This document shows, one piece after another, positions 1 through 8,991 of a DNA stretch of 64,000 nucleotides. This stretch comes from Streptomyces rubiginosohelvolus (lineage in GTDB: Bacteria > Actinomycetota > Actinomycetes > Streptomycetales > Streptomycetaceae): NCBI RefSeq assembly GCF_014649875.1, contig NZ_BMTW01000002.1:496001-560000 (forward strand). Reading direction: 5' to 3'. The notes beneath the pieces were generated by a model, which searched no databases, was not told the DNA's origin, and was given only the letters and a program-made list of their open reading frames with translations. Both the position numbers and the translations under genes were made by a program. How positions within the stretch are numbered: position 1 is the first letter of the stretch; the number at the start of each line of letters is the position of its first letter.

Positions 1-741
1 CCCGAGGCTCCTGGCGGCCGACCAGAGCGCGAACGGCACGGTGTCGTGGGCGCTGGTCCGGCGGCCGTTGCCGAGGACCGCGGCGACCGTTCCGGCGTCC
101 TGGTAGTCCAGCATGTCGCGGGCCCGGCGCAGCCCCGCGCCGACCGCGCTGCGGGGCACGAGCGCGATGACGCCGTCGAGGAGGTCCTCGGGGCGCGGCG
201 GCCCGCCGGGGGCGGCGGCGAGCGACGCGGCGGCGGCCACGGCCATCGCGCCGACGACGGCCTCACGGTGCTGGTGGGTGGTGTACGACGAGATCTCCGC
301 CTGGTGCGTCGCCTGCTCCGGGTCGTCCGCGTACCAGGCGCCGAGCGGGGCGATGCGCATCGCCGAACCGTTGCCCCATGAGCCCTGGCCCTTGAACAGC
401 GCCGAGGACAGCTCCCGCCAGTCGCCGCCCTCCCGTACGAGCCGGAGGAGCCGGTTGACGGCGGGGCCGTAGCCGCGGTCGAAGTCGTGGTGCTCCGCGA
501 AGGAGCGGGCGAGCGCGTCCTGGTCGATACGGCCGTGCTCGGCGAGCACGGCCAGGACCGAGCAGGCCATCTCGGTGTCGTCGGTCCACTGCCAGGGCCC
601 GGGCGGCAGGGCCCGCTGTTTCAGCAGGGGGTAGTTGGCCGGAACGAAGAACTGGGAGCCCAGGGCGTCTCCCACGGACAGCCCACGCAGGCTGGCCAGG
701 GCGCGTTCGAAGCGCCGCGCGGAAGCAGAATCAGCGGTCAT
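1..741 (-). CDS. ADP-ribosylglycohydrolase family protein (C-terminus cut by window edge)
   Basis: Reads from ATG at 741 leftward off the window, so only the first 247 codons are present. It belongs to the ADP-ribosylglycohydrolase (DraG/ARH) family, which removes ADP-ribose from proteins or small molecules using a dinuclear Mg site. Visible family motifs are GDALGSQF near residue 19, WTDDTEM near residue 48 (metal-binding T-D-D) and GSWGNGSAMRIAPLG near residue 110. A TAGAGT -10-like hexamer ends nine bases before the ATG, so translation may be leaderless. It lies 12 bp downstream of the histidine phosphatase gene on the same strand. The substrate cannot be told from sequence; a protein de-ADP-ribosylation or metabolite-repair role is inference. 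Confidence 0.88.
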   Translation of the reverse strand, partial: MTADSASARRFERALASLRGLSVGDALGSQFFVPANYPLLKQRALPPGPWQWTDDTEMACSVLAVLAEHGRIDQDALARSFAEHHDFDRGYGPAVNRLLRLVREGGDWRELSSALFKGQGSWGNGSAMRIAPLGAWYADDPEQATHQAEISSYTTHQHREAVVGAMAVAAAASLAAAPGGPPRPEDLLDGVIALVPRSAVGAGLRRARDMLDYQDAGTVAAVLGNGRRTSAHDTVPFALWSAARSLG

Positions 742-753
742 CGCACAGCCACT

Positions 754-1413
754 CTAACCGGTACGGCCGTACGGTTCGGGGGTCCGCCAGTGCTGAAAGG
801 GCCGGTCGAGGGTGTAGCGGCCGTTCTCGCCCAGCAGCAGGGTCCGCGTCTCGCCGTTGCCCGGATTGGACAGCGACTCGAACTCCGCGACCGACCAGTG
901 GAACCAGCGCATGCAGAACAGCCGCATCGTCAGTCCGTGGGTGACGAGCAGGACGTTCTCCGGGTGGTCCGACTCCTCGAAGCTCCGGTGCAGGCTCTCC
1001 AGAAACGCCCCGACCCGGTCGTAGACGTCGGCGCCGGACTCGCCCTGGGCGAAGCGGTAGAAGAAGTGCCCATAGGCGTCCCGGTAGGCCTTCTGCAGCC
1101 GTACGTCGTCCCGGTCCTGCCAGTTGCCCCAGTCCTGCTCGCGCAGCCGGGGCTCCTCGCGGACCCGGACGCGTGCCGGGTCGAGATCGAAGGCCCGGAA
1201 CGTCTCGTGGGTGCGGCGGTAGGGCGAGATGTAGACGCTCACCCGCTCGTCGCCGAACTGCTCGCGCAGCTCCTGGCCGGTCTCCCGGGCCTGCCGCAGA
1301 CCGGTGGCGGTGAGCCGGAGCGCGTGGTCGGGCTCCCGCTCGTACACCGTGTCGTCGGCGTTGCCCTCGGACTCGCCGTGCCGGACGAGGACGATGCGCT
1401 GCGGTCGTGCCAT
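754..1413 (-). CDS. Histidine phosphatase (phosphoglycerate mutase-like) family protein
   Basis: A 219-residue cytoplasmic protein of the histidine phosphatase superfamily. The catalytic signature LVRHGESEGN sits at residues 9-18, with the phospho-accepting histidine in RHG, and a second catalytic histidine is in LVTHGLTMR near residue 155. Size and motifs fit the dPGM/phosphatase branch, but such paralogues act on many phosphoesters, so the substrate is unknown. The ATG follows a TAGGCT -10-like hexamer by six bases, suggesting a leaderless transcript. It is followed 12 bp later by the ADP-ribosylglycohydrolase gene, possibly as a two-gene unit. Confidence 0.9.
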   Translation of the reverse strand: MARPQRIVLVRHGESEGNADDTVYEREPDHALRLTATGLRQARETGQELREQFGDERVSVYISPYRRTHETFRAFDLDPARVRVREEPRLREQDWGNWQDRDDVRLQKAYRDAYGHFFYRFAQGESGADVYDRVGAFLESLHRSFEESDHPENVLLVTHGLTMRLFCMRWFHWSVAEFESLSNPGNGETRTLLLGENGRYTLDRPFQHWRTPEPYGRTG

Positions 1414-1478
1414 GTCCCGAGCCTAGAACGGATCGGACCCGCACGATCGGTCGGGGCGGCAGGAGAGGACCGCGCGGG

Positions 1479-2084
1479 TCACACCGTCCAGGACGGTTCC
1501 AGCTCCACGACGTCTCCCGTCAGCGCGATCACGTCCGTCTCGGTCTGCGCGCGGGCCGCAAGCCGCTCGGCCCCCGCCGCGCGGTACTTGCCGCGCTCGG
1601 CGCTCGACTTCCACAGGGACAACGCCAGGAACTCGTTGCCCGGCGCCTCGCCGAACACGCCGCGCAGCATGCCGGGCGATCCGGCCATGGCGGGGTTCCA
1701 TACCTGCTGCTGCATCAGTACGAAGTGCTCGGCGCGCTCCTCGTGGACCCGGCTGTGTGCGACCCGTACGACGTCGGCCTCCGCGAAGTGGGGCTCGAAG
1801 CCCGTCTTCACGTCGAAGCGGCGCTCGAAGAGCGTGACCTGCATATCGCGGAACATGCCCGACTGCCCGGCCGCCAGCCGGTCGTGCCCGCGGGCCATGA
1901 AGGAGTCGTAGAAGACGCGGTTCTCCCAGAAGGCGAAGACGTGGGCGACATCGGGGCGTGTTCGGCTCCACCCGCCGCTCTGTCCTCTGAACCCCGGCTC
2001 GCCGAGCAGCCCCGCCCACTTCCGCTGCCCCCGCTCGAAACCATGACGGTCCACCACGGAACAGCGAATCCACTTCACCAGCAC
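1479..2084 (-). CDS. YdbC/DUF4937 family protein
   Basis: A roughly 201-residue soluble protein. It contains two related ferredoxin-like (monooxygenase-like) segments: the first carries VKWIRCSVVDRHGFERGQ at the N-terminus, the second begins near DVVRVAHSRVHEERAEHF, with LEPSWTV at the C-terminus. I recognise this as the YdbC/DUF4937 family common in Streptomyces, of unknown biochemical function. I chose GTG 2084 because a TACGAT -10-like hexamer ends six bases upstream, the spacing of a leaderless start; an in-frame GTG at 2114 is the alternative and would add ten residues. It is divergent from the DUF1152 gene. Confidence 0.82.
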   Translation of the reverse strand: MLVKWIRCSVVDRHGFERGQRKWAGLLGEPGFRGQSGGWSRTRPDVAHVFAFWENRVFYDSFMARGHDRLAAGQSGMFRDMQVTLFERRFDVKTGFEPHFAEADVVRVAHSRVHEERAEHFVLMQQQVWNPAMAGSPGMLRGVFGEAPGNEFLALSLWKSSAERGKYRAAGAERLAARAQTETDVIALTGDVVELEPSWTV

Positions 2085-2163
2085 CGCGCCATCGTACGGC
2101 GCGGAACGTGGCACGCGTCACGGTCCCGGGGAGTGCACCCGAACCGGTCGTTCCGCTCCCACA

Positions 2164-3129
2164 ATGATCACCATGACGACGCTGCACGCCCATCCCCTGT
2201 TCGACCGGCTCGCCTCCGCCCGGCGCATCCTCGTCGCGGGAGCGGGAGGAGGTTTCGACATCTACGCCGGGCTGCCGTTGGCGCTCTCGCTGATGCACCA
2301 GGGCAAGGAGGTCCAGCTCGCCAACCTCACCTTCAGCGCGGTCGAAGGCCTTCCGCTGGAGTCCTGGGCCGCCCCCGATCTGGCGGTGATCACCCCGGAC
2401 ACCTCTCCGCACCAGCCGTACTTCCCCGAGCGCGCCCTCGCCCGCTGGCTCACCCTGCACGGCTACCCGAACACGGTGCACGCGCTGGCCCGGGTCGGGG
2501 TCCAGCCGCTGCGCGCCGCGTACCGGGCGCTGATCGAGCGGTACGACATCGACGCGGTCGTCCTCGTGGACGGCGGTACGGACATCCTGATGCGCGGGGA
2601 CGAGTCGGGGCTCGGCACCCCGGAGGAGGACCTCACCAGCGTCGCCGCGCTCGCCGGGATCGAGGGGCCCGAACGTCTCGTCGTGTCCATCGGGTTCGGG
2701 GTCGACGCCTACCACGGGGTCAGCCACGGCCTGGTCCTGGAGAACATCGCGGCACTGGAGCGCGCGGGCGCGTATCTGGGGGCGTTCTCCGTACCACGTA
2801 CGAGCCGGGAGGGCGCCCTGTTCCTCGACGCGGTCGCCCATGCCCAGGAACAGACGCCGGACCACCCCAGCATCGTCAACGGCTCCATAGCGGCAGCCGT
2901 ACGAGGGGAGTTCGGGGACGCGCAGTTCACCTCGCGCACCAAAGGGAGCGAGCTTTTCGTCAACCCGCTGATGGCCCTCTACTTCGCCTTCGAACTCGAC
3001 GGGCTGGCCGCCCAGTGCCTCTATCTGGACCGGATCGAGAACACGCACCTGATGCGTCAGGTCAGCAGTGCGATCGAGGTGTTCCGCGAGGAGGTACGGC
3101 AGCGTCCGCCGCGCAGGATCCCCCACTGA
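2164..3129 (+). CDS. DUF1152 domain-containing protein
   Basis: A 321-residue protein of the DUF1152 family. The N-terminus has a Rossmann-like glycine-rich stretch ARRILVAGAGGGFDIYAGLP, then a conserved VLVDGGTDILMRGDESGLGTP segment near residues 137-157. The fold suggests nucleotide or dinucleotide binding but no activity is established. Two in-frame ATGs (2164 and 2173) are possible; a CACAAT hexamer just upstream of 2173 would favour a leaderless start there. No partner gene suggests a pathway. Confidence 0.85.
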   Translation: MITMTTLHAHPLFDRLASARRILVAGAGGGFDIYAGLPLALSLMHQGKEVQLANLTFSAVEGLPLESWAAPDLAVITPDTSPHQPYFPERALARWLTLHGYPNTVHALARVGVQPLRAAYRALIERYDIDAVVLVDGGTDILMRGDESGLGTPEEDLTSVAALAGIEGPERLVVSIGFGVDAYHGVSHGLVLENIAALERAGAYLGAFSVPRTSREGALFLDAVAHAQEQTPDHPSIVNGSIAAAVRGEFGDAQFTSRTKGSELFVNPLMALYFAFELDGLAAQCLYLDRIENTHLMRQVSSAIEVFREEVRQRPPRRIPH

Positions 3130-3290
3130 GGTGCGGGCGAGATCAGGAGTACACGCGGCCGTCGGATGGCCCGAATCCGCCGTCCGAATCCGGGGCAGTT
3201 GGTTCAGCGGCCCGTTCCGTACATGATCGGGTCAGTCGTGTATCGGGTCATGAGAACGGCCCGTGGGCCGTCGGCCGGGAGGGGAGTTTC

Positions 3291-3827
3291 TTGAGCACTC
3301 CGAACAAGGACATCGAGAAGGTCGAAGTGCGGGTCAAATGGGACCCCAGCCCGCACGGGGCGGCGGCCAACGACCTCGACATCATCGCGGCGACCTACCC
3401 GGCCGACGATCCGTACGGCGCCCCCGCCTACCTGGTCCACTTCGACAGCCGCTCCCCGGACGGCACCATCACGCTGAACCGGGACAGCCGGACCGGCCAG
3501 GGCTTCGGCTTCGACGAGGTCATGACCATCGAGCTGAACCGGCTGGCCGAGCGGTACGGGCGGGTGGTCGTCGGAGTCGCCATCCAGCAGCGCGACGGTC
3601 ACAAGACCTTCGGCGCCATAGGGAGTACGGCGATGGAGATCGCCGAGGGCTACACGAAGCTGGCGGCGAACGACTTCTCCGACGTGGCATGGGCCACCGC
3701 GGCGGTGGTCGGGGAGTTCACCCGGGATGGCTCGGGCCTCTGGGGCTTCCGGTCGGTGGTACGCGGTTACGACGGGGAGCCCGACACGTTCGCCGCGGCG
3801 ATGGGAAGCCGGGCCGCGGAAGGCTGA
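3291..3827 (+). CDS. TerD family protein
   Basis: A 178-residue TerD-like protein. The TerD fold is a calcium-binding beta sandwich associated with tellurite resistance and stress in Streptomyces. Visible landmarks are VRVKWDPSP near residue 12, a D-rich loop ANDLDIIAATY near residue 25 and VHFDSRSPDGTITLNRD near residue 50. The start is TTG 3291, supported by GGAGGGGAG seven bases upstream; the next in-frame ATG would remove the first conserved strand. It stands alone, without terB, terC or terZ neighbours, so a full Ter operon role is not supported here. A strong hairpin follows. Confidence 0.87.
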   Translation: MSTPNKDIEKVEVRVKWDPSPHGAAANDLDIIAATYPADDPYGAPAYLVHFDSRSPDGTITLNRDSRTGQGFGFDEVMTIELNRLAERYGRVVVGVAIQQRDGHKTFGAIGSTAMEIAEGYTKLAANDFSDVAWATAAVVGEFTRDGSGLWGFRSVVRGYDGEPDTFAAAMGSRAAEG

Positions 3828-3863
3828 CAACGGTCAGTTCCGGACAACCCGGGGTGGCGTGCC

Positions 3864-3894
3864 GAAGGGGACCGGCCGGTGGCCGGTCCCCTTC
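3864..3894. terminator. Bidirectional intrinsic terminator between terD-like gene and nrdJ
   Basis: A perfect 14-bp stem (GAAGGGGACCGGCC with its complement) closes a three-base loop. It lies between the convergent TerD gene and nrdJ and can serve both. No long U-tract follows, as is usual in Streptomyces. Confidence 0.75.
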
Positions 3895-3949
3895 GTGAGC
3901 CGCGGGTCAGTCAAGCGCTACGCGGTTCCGCACACGCTTCCGCGTCCGG

Positions 3950-6847
3950 TCAGCTGCAGCCGCTCGTCGAGCCGCAGCCCTCGCAGATGTAGCAGGAGCC
4001 GGCGCGCTGCATCTTCGTACCGCAGGAGAAGCAGAGCGGGGCGTCGGCGCTGATGCCGAGCTGCATCTCGACCAGTTCGGCCGAGGTGTGCGCGGTCTTC
4101 GGCGCCGCCTTCGCGGCGGGCTCCGCGGGAGCCGGGACCGCCTTCAGGGGCTCGGCGCGGAGCGGGGCCGACTGGGCCAGGCTGTCCGCGTCCAGGCCGT
4201 CCGCCTCGAACGTCGGCTCGTAGCTGCCGGTGTCCAGGTGGCGCTGGCGCTCCTCGGCGGAGTGGATGCCGAGGGCCGAGCGGGTCTCGAAGGGCAGGAA
4301 GTCCAGCGCCAGGCGGCGGAAGATGTAGTCGACGATCGACTGCGCCATCCGCACGTCCGGGTCGTCCGTCATACCGGCCGGCTCGAAGCGCATGTTGGTG
4401 AACTTCGAGACGTACGTCTCCAGCGGGACGCCGTACTGCAGACCGACCGAGACGGCGATGGAGAAGGCGTCCATCATGCCCGCGAGGGTCGAGCCCTGCT
4501 TGGACATCTTCAGGAAGACCTCGCCGAGACCGTCGTCCGGGTAGGAGTTGGCGGTCATGTAGCCCTCGGCGCCGCCCACCGTGAACGACGTGGTGATGCC
4601 GGGACGGCCCTTGGGGAGACGCTTGCGGACCGGGCGGTACTCGACGACCTTCTCGACCGCCTCGCGGATGGTCTCCTCGGCCTTCGCGGTGACCTCTTCC
4701 TTCTCCTTCTCCTTGGTCTTGGCGGAGAGGGGCTGGCCGACCTTGCAGTTGTCGCGGTAGATCGCGAGCGCCTTGACGCCCATCTTCCACGCCTCGAAGT
4801 AGACCTCTTCGACGTCCTCGACGGTCGCCGTCTCCGGCAGGTTGACCGTCTTGGACAGTGCGCCGGAGATCCACGGCTGGATCGCGGCCATCATCCGGAC
4901 GTGGCCCATCGCGGAGATGGAGCGCTCGCCCATCGCGCAGTCGAAGACCTCGTAGTGCTCGGTCTTCAGGCCGGGGGCGTCGACCACGTTGCCGTTGTCG
5001 GCGATGTGGGCGACGATCGCCTCGATCTGCTCGGGCTGGTAGCCGAGGCGGCGCAGCGCCTGCGGCACCGTGCCGTTGACGATCTGCATCGAGCCGCCGC
5101 CGACCAGCTTCTTGAACTTGACCAGGGCGAGGTCGGGCTCCAGACCGGTGGTGTCGCAGGACATCGCGAGACCGATGGTGCCGGTGGGCGCGATGACCGA
5201 GGCCTGCGCGTTGCGGAAGCCGTTCTTCGCGCCGAGCCGGATCACGTCCTGCCAGGCCTCCGTCGCGGCGGCCCAGACCGGGGAGTCGAGGTCGTCGATG
5301 TGGACGGCCTTGGCGTTGGCGTCGGCGTGCTGCTTCATGACGCGCTGGTGCGGCTCGGCGTTGCGGGCGTAGCCGTCGTACGGGCCGACGACCGCGGCCA
5401 GTTCGGCGGAGCGCCGGTAGGAGGTGCCGGTCATCAGCGAGGTGATGGCGCCGGCGAGCGCGCGGCCGCCGTCGCTGTCGTACGCGTGGCCGGTCGCCAT
5501 CAGGAGGGCGCCGAGGTTGGCGTAACCGATGCCGAGCTGGCGGAAGGCGCGGGTGTTCTCGCCGATCTTCTGCGTGGGGAAGTCGGCGAAGCAGATCGAG
5601 ATGTCCATCGCGGTGATGACCAGCTCGACGACCTTGGCGAAGCGCTCGGACTCGAAGGACTGGTTGCCCAGGCCGTCGTCCTTGAGGAACTTCATCAGGT
5701 TCAGCGAGGCGAGGTTGCACGAGGTGTTGTCCAGGTGCATGTACTCGCTGCACGGGTTCGAGCCGTTGATCCGGCCGGACTCCGGGCAGGTGTGCCAGGC
5801 GTTGATGGTGTCGTCGTACTGGATGCCCGGGTCGGCGCAGGCCCAGGCTGCCTCGGCCATCTTGCGGAAGAGGGACTTGGCCTCGACCTCTTCGATGACG
5901 TCGCCGGTCATCCGGGCGCGCAGCCCGAACTTGCCGCCCGCCTCGACGGCCTTCATGAACTCGTCGTTCACGCGGACCGAGTTGTTGGCGTTCTGGTACT
6001 GGACGGACGTGATGTCGTCGCCGCCCAGGTCCATGTCGAAGCCCGCGTCGCGCAGGGCGCGGATCTTCTCCTCTTCCTTCACCTTGGTCTCGATGAAGTC
6101 CTCGATGTCGGGGTGGTCGACGTCGAGGATGACCATCTTGGCCGCACGGCGGGTGGCGCCGCCCGACTTGATCGTTCCGGCGGACGCGTCGGCGCCGCGC
6201 ATGAACGAGACCGGTCCCGAGGCGTTGCCGCCGGAGGAGAGGAGCTCCTTGGAGGAGCGGATACGGGAGAGGTTCAGGCCGGCGCCGGAGCCGCCCTTGA
6301 AGATCATGCCCTCTTCCTTGTACCAGTCGAGGATCGACTCCATGGAGTCGTCGACGGCCAGGATGAAGCAGGCGGAGACCTGCTGCGGCTGGGGCGTGCC
6401 GACGTTGAACCAGACCGGGGAGTTGAAGCTGAAAACCTGGTGCAGGAGAGCGTAGGCCAGCTCGTGCTCGAAGATCTCGGCGTCCGCGGGAGAGGCGAAG
6501 TAGCTGTTGTCCTCGCCGGCCTTCCGGTACGTCTTCACGATCCGGTCGATCAGCTGCTTGAGGCCGGTCTCGCGCTGCGGGGTGCCGACGGCCCCGCGGA
6601 AGTACTTGCTGGTGACGATGTTGACCGCGTTCACCGACCAGAAGTCGGGGAACTCGACGCCACGCTGCTCGAAGTTGATCGAGCCGTCGCGCCAGTTGGT
6701 CATGACGACGTCACGGCGCTCCCACGTCACCTCGTCGTACGGGTGCACGCCGGGGTTGGTGTGGATGCGCTCGATACGCAGACCCTTGCTCGCCTTGGCG
6801 CCCTTGGTGCGGGAACCTCGTGCCGGGCCGCTCGCCGTCTCTGTCAT
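3950..6847 (-). CDS. nrdJ: Vitamin B12-dependent (class II) ribonucleotide reductase
   Basis: A 965-residue class II ribonucleotide reductase that makes deoxyribonucleotides using adenosylcobalamin. I see the N-terminal WERRDVVMTNW segment, the substrate-site motif SPVWFNVGTPQPQQVSACFI with an active-site cysteine, NPCSEYMHLDNTSCNLASLN, and a C-terminal cysteine-rich tail CFSCGTKMQRAGSCYICEGC that fits the redox-active/zinc-ribbon end of actinobacterial NrdJ. ATG 6847 was chosen because family homology starts there (MTETASGPARG), although the frame is open to 7174. It lies 166 bp downstream of nrdR on the same strand; the pair is the known Streptomyces nrdRJ operon. Expression should be repressed by NrdR. 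Confidence 0.97.
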   Translation of the reverse strand: MTETASGPARGSRTKGAKASKGLRIERIHTNPGVHPYDEVTWERRDVVMTNWRDGSINFEQRGVEFPDFWSVNAVNIVTSKYFRGAVGTPQRETGLKQLIDRIVKTYRKAGEDNSYFASPADAEIFEHELAYALLHQVFSFNSPVWFNVGTPQPQQVSACFILAVDDSMESILDWYKEEGMIFKGGSGAGLNLSRIRSSKELLSSGGNASGPVSFMRGADASAGTIKSGGATRRAAKMVILDVDHPDIEDFIETKVKEEEKIRALRDAGFDMDLGGDDITSVQYQNANNSVRVNDEFMKAVEAGGKFGLRARMTGDVIEEVEAKSLFRKMAEAAWACADPGIQYDDTINAWHTCPESGRINGSNPCSEYMHLDNTSCNLASLNLMKFLKDDGLGNQSFESERFAKVVELVITAMDISICFADFPTQKIGENTRAFRQLGIGYANLGALLMATGHAYDSDGGRALAGAITSLMTGTSYRRSAELAAVVGPYDGYARNAEPHQRVMKQHADANAKAVHIDDLDSPVWAAATEAWQDVIRLGAKNGFRNAQASVIAPTGTIGLAMSCDTTGLEPDLALVKFKKLVGGGSMQIVNGTVPQALRRLGYQPEQIEAIVAHIADNGNVVDAPGLKTEHYEVFDCAMGERSISAMGHVRMMAAIQPWISGALSKTVNLPETATVEDVEEVYFEAWKMGVKALAIYRDNCKVGQPLSAKTKEKEKEEVTAKAEETIREAVEKVVEYRPVRKRLPKGRPGITTSFTVGGAEGYMTANSYPDDGLGEVFLKMSKQGSTLAGMMDAFSIAVSVGLQYGVPLETYVSKFTNMRFEPAGMTDDPDVRMAQSIVDYIFRRLALDFLPFETRSALGIHSAEERQRHLDTGSYEPTFEADGLDADSLAQSAPLRAEPLKAVPAPAEPAAKAAPKTAHTSAELVEMQLGISADAPLCFSCGTKMQRAGSCYICEGCGSTSGCS

Positions 6848-7013
6848 GCCGCCTCCCATATGTGGGCGAAAACGCCCTGAAGTGCCCAGATCTTCCCAGG
6901 CACAATGTGTGTCCGTTGCCCCGTGGGCCGCACTCGGGCCACGGGAACAGGTCTTGGTTCGCCCGGCCGCCGGTCGGTGGAGGTGACTCCGGACCGTGAC
7001 GGGCGCGTACCGC

Positions 7014-7526
7014 TCAGTCGGCGGCAATGGCGGGCGCGGGGACCTCAAGGGTCTCGCCGCTCCCGCAGTCCTCCGCAGAAGGCCGCTGCGCACGCAGTTC
7101 CACGATGGCGGCCTCGAAGTCTTCCAGGGAATCGAACGCCCGGTACACGGACGCGAAGCGCAGGTATGCGACAAGGTCGAGTTCCTGCAGGGGGCCGAGG
7201 ATGGCCAGTCCCACGTCGTGGGTGGTCAGTTCGGCGCTGCCGGTGGCGCGCACCGCCTCCTCGACCCGCTGGCCGAGTTTGGCGAGGGCGTCCTCCGTGA
7301 CGGGCCGTCCCTGGCATGCCTTGCGGACGCCGGAGATGACCTTGGTGCGGCTGAAGGGTTCGGTCACGCCGCTGCGCTTGACCACCATCAGCGAGCAGGT
7401 CTCCACCGTGGTGAAGCGGCGGGAGCAGTCGGGGCACTGGCGGCGGCGACGGATCGACGTCCCGTCGTCGGTGGTGCGACTGTCGACGACTCTGCTGTCG
7501 GGGTGCCGGCAGAAGGGGCAGTGCAT
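7014..7526 (-). CDS. nrdR: Transcriptional repressor NrdR
   Basis: A 170-residue NrdR, the ATP/dATP-sensing repressor of ribonucleotide reductase operons. The N-terminal zinc ribbon has Cys3, Cys6, Cys31 and Cys34 (MHCPFC and QCPDC). An ATP-cone domain follows from about residue 46 ([16 protein letters not shown]) to residue 140. It is the first gene of nrdRJ and divergent from lexA, with a 543-bp gap. Two NrdR-box-like palindromes lie upstream (7639-7685), implying autoregulation. Confidence 0.97.
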   Translation of the reverse strand: MHCPFCRHPDSRVVDSRTTDDGTSIRRRRQCPDCSRRFTTVETCSLMVVKRSGVTEPFSRTKVISGVRKACQGRPVTEDALAKLGQRVEEAVRATGSAELTTHDVGLAILGPLQELDLVAYLRFASVYRAFDSLEDFEAAIVELRAQRPSAEDCGSGETLEVPAPAIAAD

Positions 7527-7638
7527 GGCTCCCAACCCTCCTTCACACGCACGACTGAATAGCCTCTTCAGGGCCTTGTCCGGGCCCCTGGAAGCAGTCC
7601 CCAGCATAGGCGATGACCACGGCGCGATTGAACCGAGA

Positions 7639-7685
7639 CCACAACTTCTGGGCGACTGAGGCAATCCAACCACTAGATCTAGGGT
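7639..7685 (-). promoter_or_regulatory. Pair of candidate NrdR boxes upstream of nrdRJ
   Basis: Two 16-bp sites match the NrdR consensus acaCwAtATaTwGtgt to different degrees. The distal site, 7670-7685, has a perfect CTAGATCTAG palindromic core. The proximal site, 7639-7654, reads CCACAACTTCTGGGCG and is degenerate. Their 31-bp centre-to-centre spacing is three helical turns, the arrangement known for NrdR operators. A possible promoter on the minus strand (TTCAAT at 7632-7627, TATGCT at 7608-7603, 18-bp spacer) lies just downstream. Confidence 0.7.
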
Positions 7686-7835
7686 TGGGTCGCGTTTTCG
7701 ACCCCATCGCGTGTCGCGCGCCGGACCTCGCCGGGAGGCCGCGCGGGGAACAGCGGGGAACATGGGCCGGAGAAGCCAGAGAAGAGGGTACGGGAAACGC
7801 GGGGCCGTCGGGCCGCCGGGGCTTCGGTGCCCGGG

Positions 7836-7896
7836 CCCGGATGAAAGACTCCGGTCACAGGTCCGGATGTCTGCGCACAGGTCCGGATGAAAGACT
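7836..7896. repeat. Interleaved short direct repeats in the nrdR-lexA gap
   Basis: Within the 543-bp non-coding gap I see CCGGATGAAAGACT at 7837-7850 and again at 7883-7896, and CACAGGTCCGGATG at 7856-7869 and 7876-7889. The shared core CCGGATG thus occurs three times at 25- and 20-bp steps. I see no gene here. A binding-site array or slippage debris are both possible. Confidence 0.6.
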
Positions 7897-7993
7897 GGGG
7901 CCGGTGCCGTGAGAAGGCCGCCGCACGACCCTTCGTCACGGCACCCATACACCTGCCGGCAGCACTGCGGCACCCCTTTATTCGTTTTTCACT

Positions 7994-8007
7994 CGAACGT
8001 GTGTTTG
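7994..8007 (+). promoter_or_regulatory. LexA (SOS) box upstream of lexA
   Basis: CGAACGTGTGTTTG matches the Gram-positive/actinobacterial LexA operator CGAAC-N4-GTTYG. It starts 76 bp before the GTG and overlaps the candidate -35, consistent with autorepression of lexA. Confidence 0.9.
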
Positions 8008-8034
8008 GCGCAACCTTTCGAAAGCTACTACCGT
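8005..8034 (+). promoter_or_regulatory. Candidate lexA promoter
   Basis: TTGGCG at 8005-8010 and TACCGT at 8029-8034, with an 18-bp spacer, form a plausible sigma-HrdB promoter. The -35 overlaps the end of the LexA box, so bound LexA would block polymerase. Confidence 0.5.
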
Positions 8035-8069
8035 TGTCCAGCTAGGGAGAACATTCGAGAGGGGCCGAC

Positions 8070-8867
8070 GTGACCACCACCGCAGACAGCGCCACCATCA
8101 CCGCCCGGGACCACCGCTCCCAGAGCCGACTTGAGCCGGTGCATGCCATGAATGACTCAGTCACGAACACGGACGGGCCCGAGCCCGCACGCCCCGGGCG
8201 TTCCATGCCCGGCAGGCCTCCCGGCATCCGGGCGGACAGCTCGGGGCTCACGGACCGGCAGCGGCGGGTCATCGAGGTCATCCGCGACTCCGTGCAGCGG
8301 CGGGGATACCCGCCGTCCATGCGGGAGATCGGTCAGGCGGTGGGCCTCTCCAGCACCTCGTCCGTCGCCCACCAGCTGATGGCCCTGGAGCGCAAGGGCT
8401 TTCTCCGCCGGGACCCGCACCGCCCCCGCGCGTACGAGGTGCGCGGTTCGGACCAGCCCAGCACCCAGCCCACCGACACGACCGGCAAGCCCGCCGCGTC
8501 CTACGTGCCGCTGGTGGGCCGGATCGCCGCCGGTGGTCCGATCCTCGCGGAGGAGTCCGTCGAGGACGTCTTCCCCCTCCCCCGCCAGCTCGTCGGCGAC
8601 GGTGAGCTGTTCGTCCTGAAGGTCGTCGGCGACTCGATGATCGAGGCCGCGATCTGTGACGGCGACTGGGTCACCGTCCGCCGCCAGCCCGTCGCGGAGA
8701 ACGGGGACATCGTCGCCGCCATGCTCGACGGCGAGGCGACGGTCAAGCGCTTCCGCCGGGAGGACGGTCACGTATGGCTGCTGCCTCACAACGCCGCGTA
8801 CCAGCCGATCCCCGGCGACGAGGCGACCATCCTGGGCAAGGTGGTGGCGGTGCTGCGCCGCGTCTGA
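8070..8867 (+). CDS. lexA: LexA repressor (SOS regulator)
   Basis: A 265-residue LexA with an extended, disordered N-terminus of about 55 residues typical of Streptomyces. The winged HTH starts at [20 protein letters not shown] (residues 60-79). The self-cleavage bond is Ala154-Gly155 in RIAAGGP, and the serine-lysine dyad is Ser189 (VGDSM) and Lys226 (ATVKRF). The protein represses SOS genes and is inactivated by RecA-stimulated autocleavage. The GTG start is preceded by GAGAGGGG. It is autoregulated through the box at 7994 and shares a terminator with the convergent helicase gene. Confidence 0.97.
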   Translation: MTTTADSATITARDHRSQSRLEPVHAMNDSVTNTDGPEPARPGRSMPGRPPGIRADSSGLTDRQRRVIEVIRDSVQRRGYPPSMREIGQAVGLSSTSSVAHQLMALERKGFLRRDPHRPRAYEVRGSDQPSTQPTDTTGKPAASYVPLVGRIAAGGPILAEESVEDVFPLPRQLVGDGELFVLKVVGDSMIEAAICDGDWVTVRRQPVAENGDIVAAMLDGEATVKRFRREDGHVWLLPHNAAYQPIPGDEATILGKVVAVLRRV

Positions 8868-8899
8868 GGACTCGGCAGCGTCGGGCGGGAGGGCTTGCG

Positions 8900-8945
8900 G
8901 CCCCGGGACTCCCTAGCACGTCGATCATGACGTCGGTCCCGGGGC
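8900..8945. terminator. Hairpin between lexA and the DinG-type helicase gene
   Basis: A 10-bp stem (GCCCCGGGAC with its complement) encloses a 26-base loop that itself contains a small CGTC/GACG stem. It separates two convergent genes and can act in both directions. Confidence 0.6.
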
Positions 8946-8991
8946 TTTGCCATGCCCCGGGACGTCACAGCCTGCGGCAGGGCCTGTCCGT

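Noticed and set aside
4088..6880. 930-codon plus-strand open frame opposite nrdJ
   Set aside because: An antisense shadow of nrdJ, composed of D/V/G/L-rich sequence with no homology that I recognise.
6848..7174. N-terminal extension of nrdJ
   Set aside because: The extra 109 codons overlap the nrdR gene and have no family similarity; ATG 6847 matches the family start.
6848..7640. Cobalamin riboswitch upstream of nrdRJ or nrdJ
   Set aside because: I looked for the B12-box (GCCACTG) with the expected surrounding helices and saw none; this operon is NrdR-controlled in known Streptomyces.
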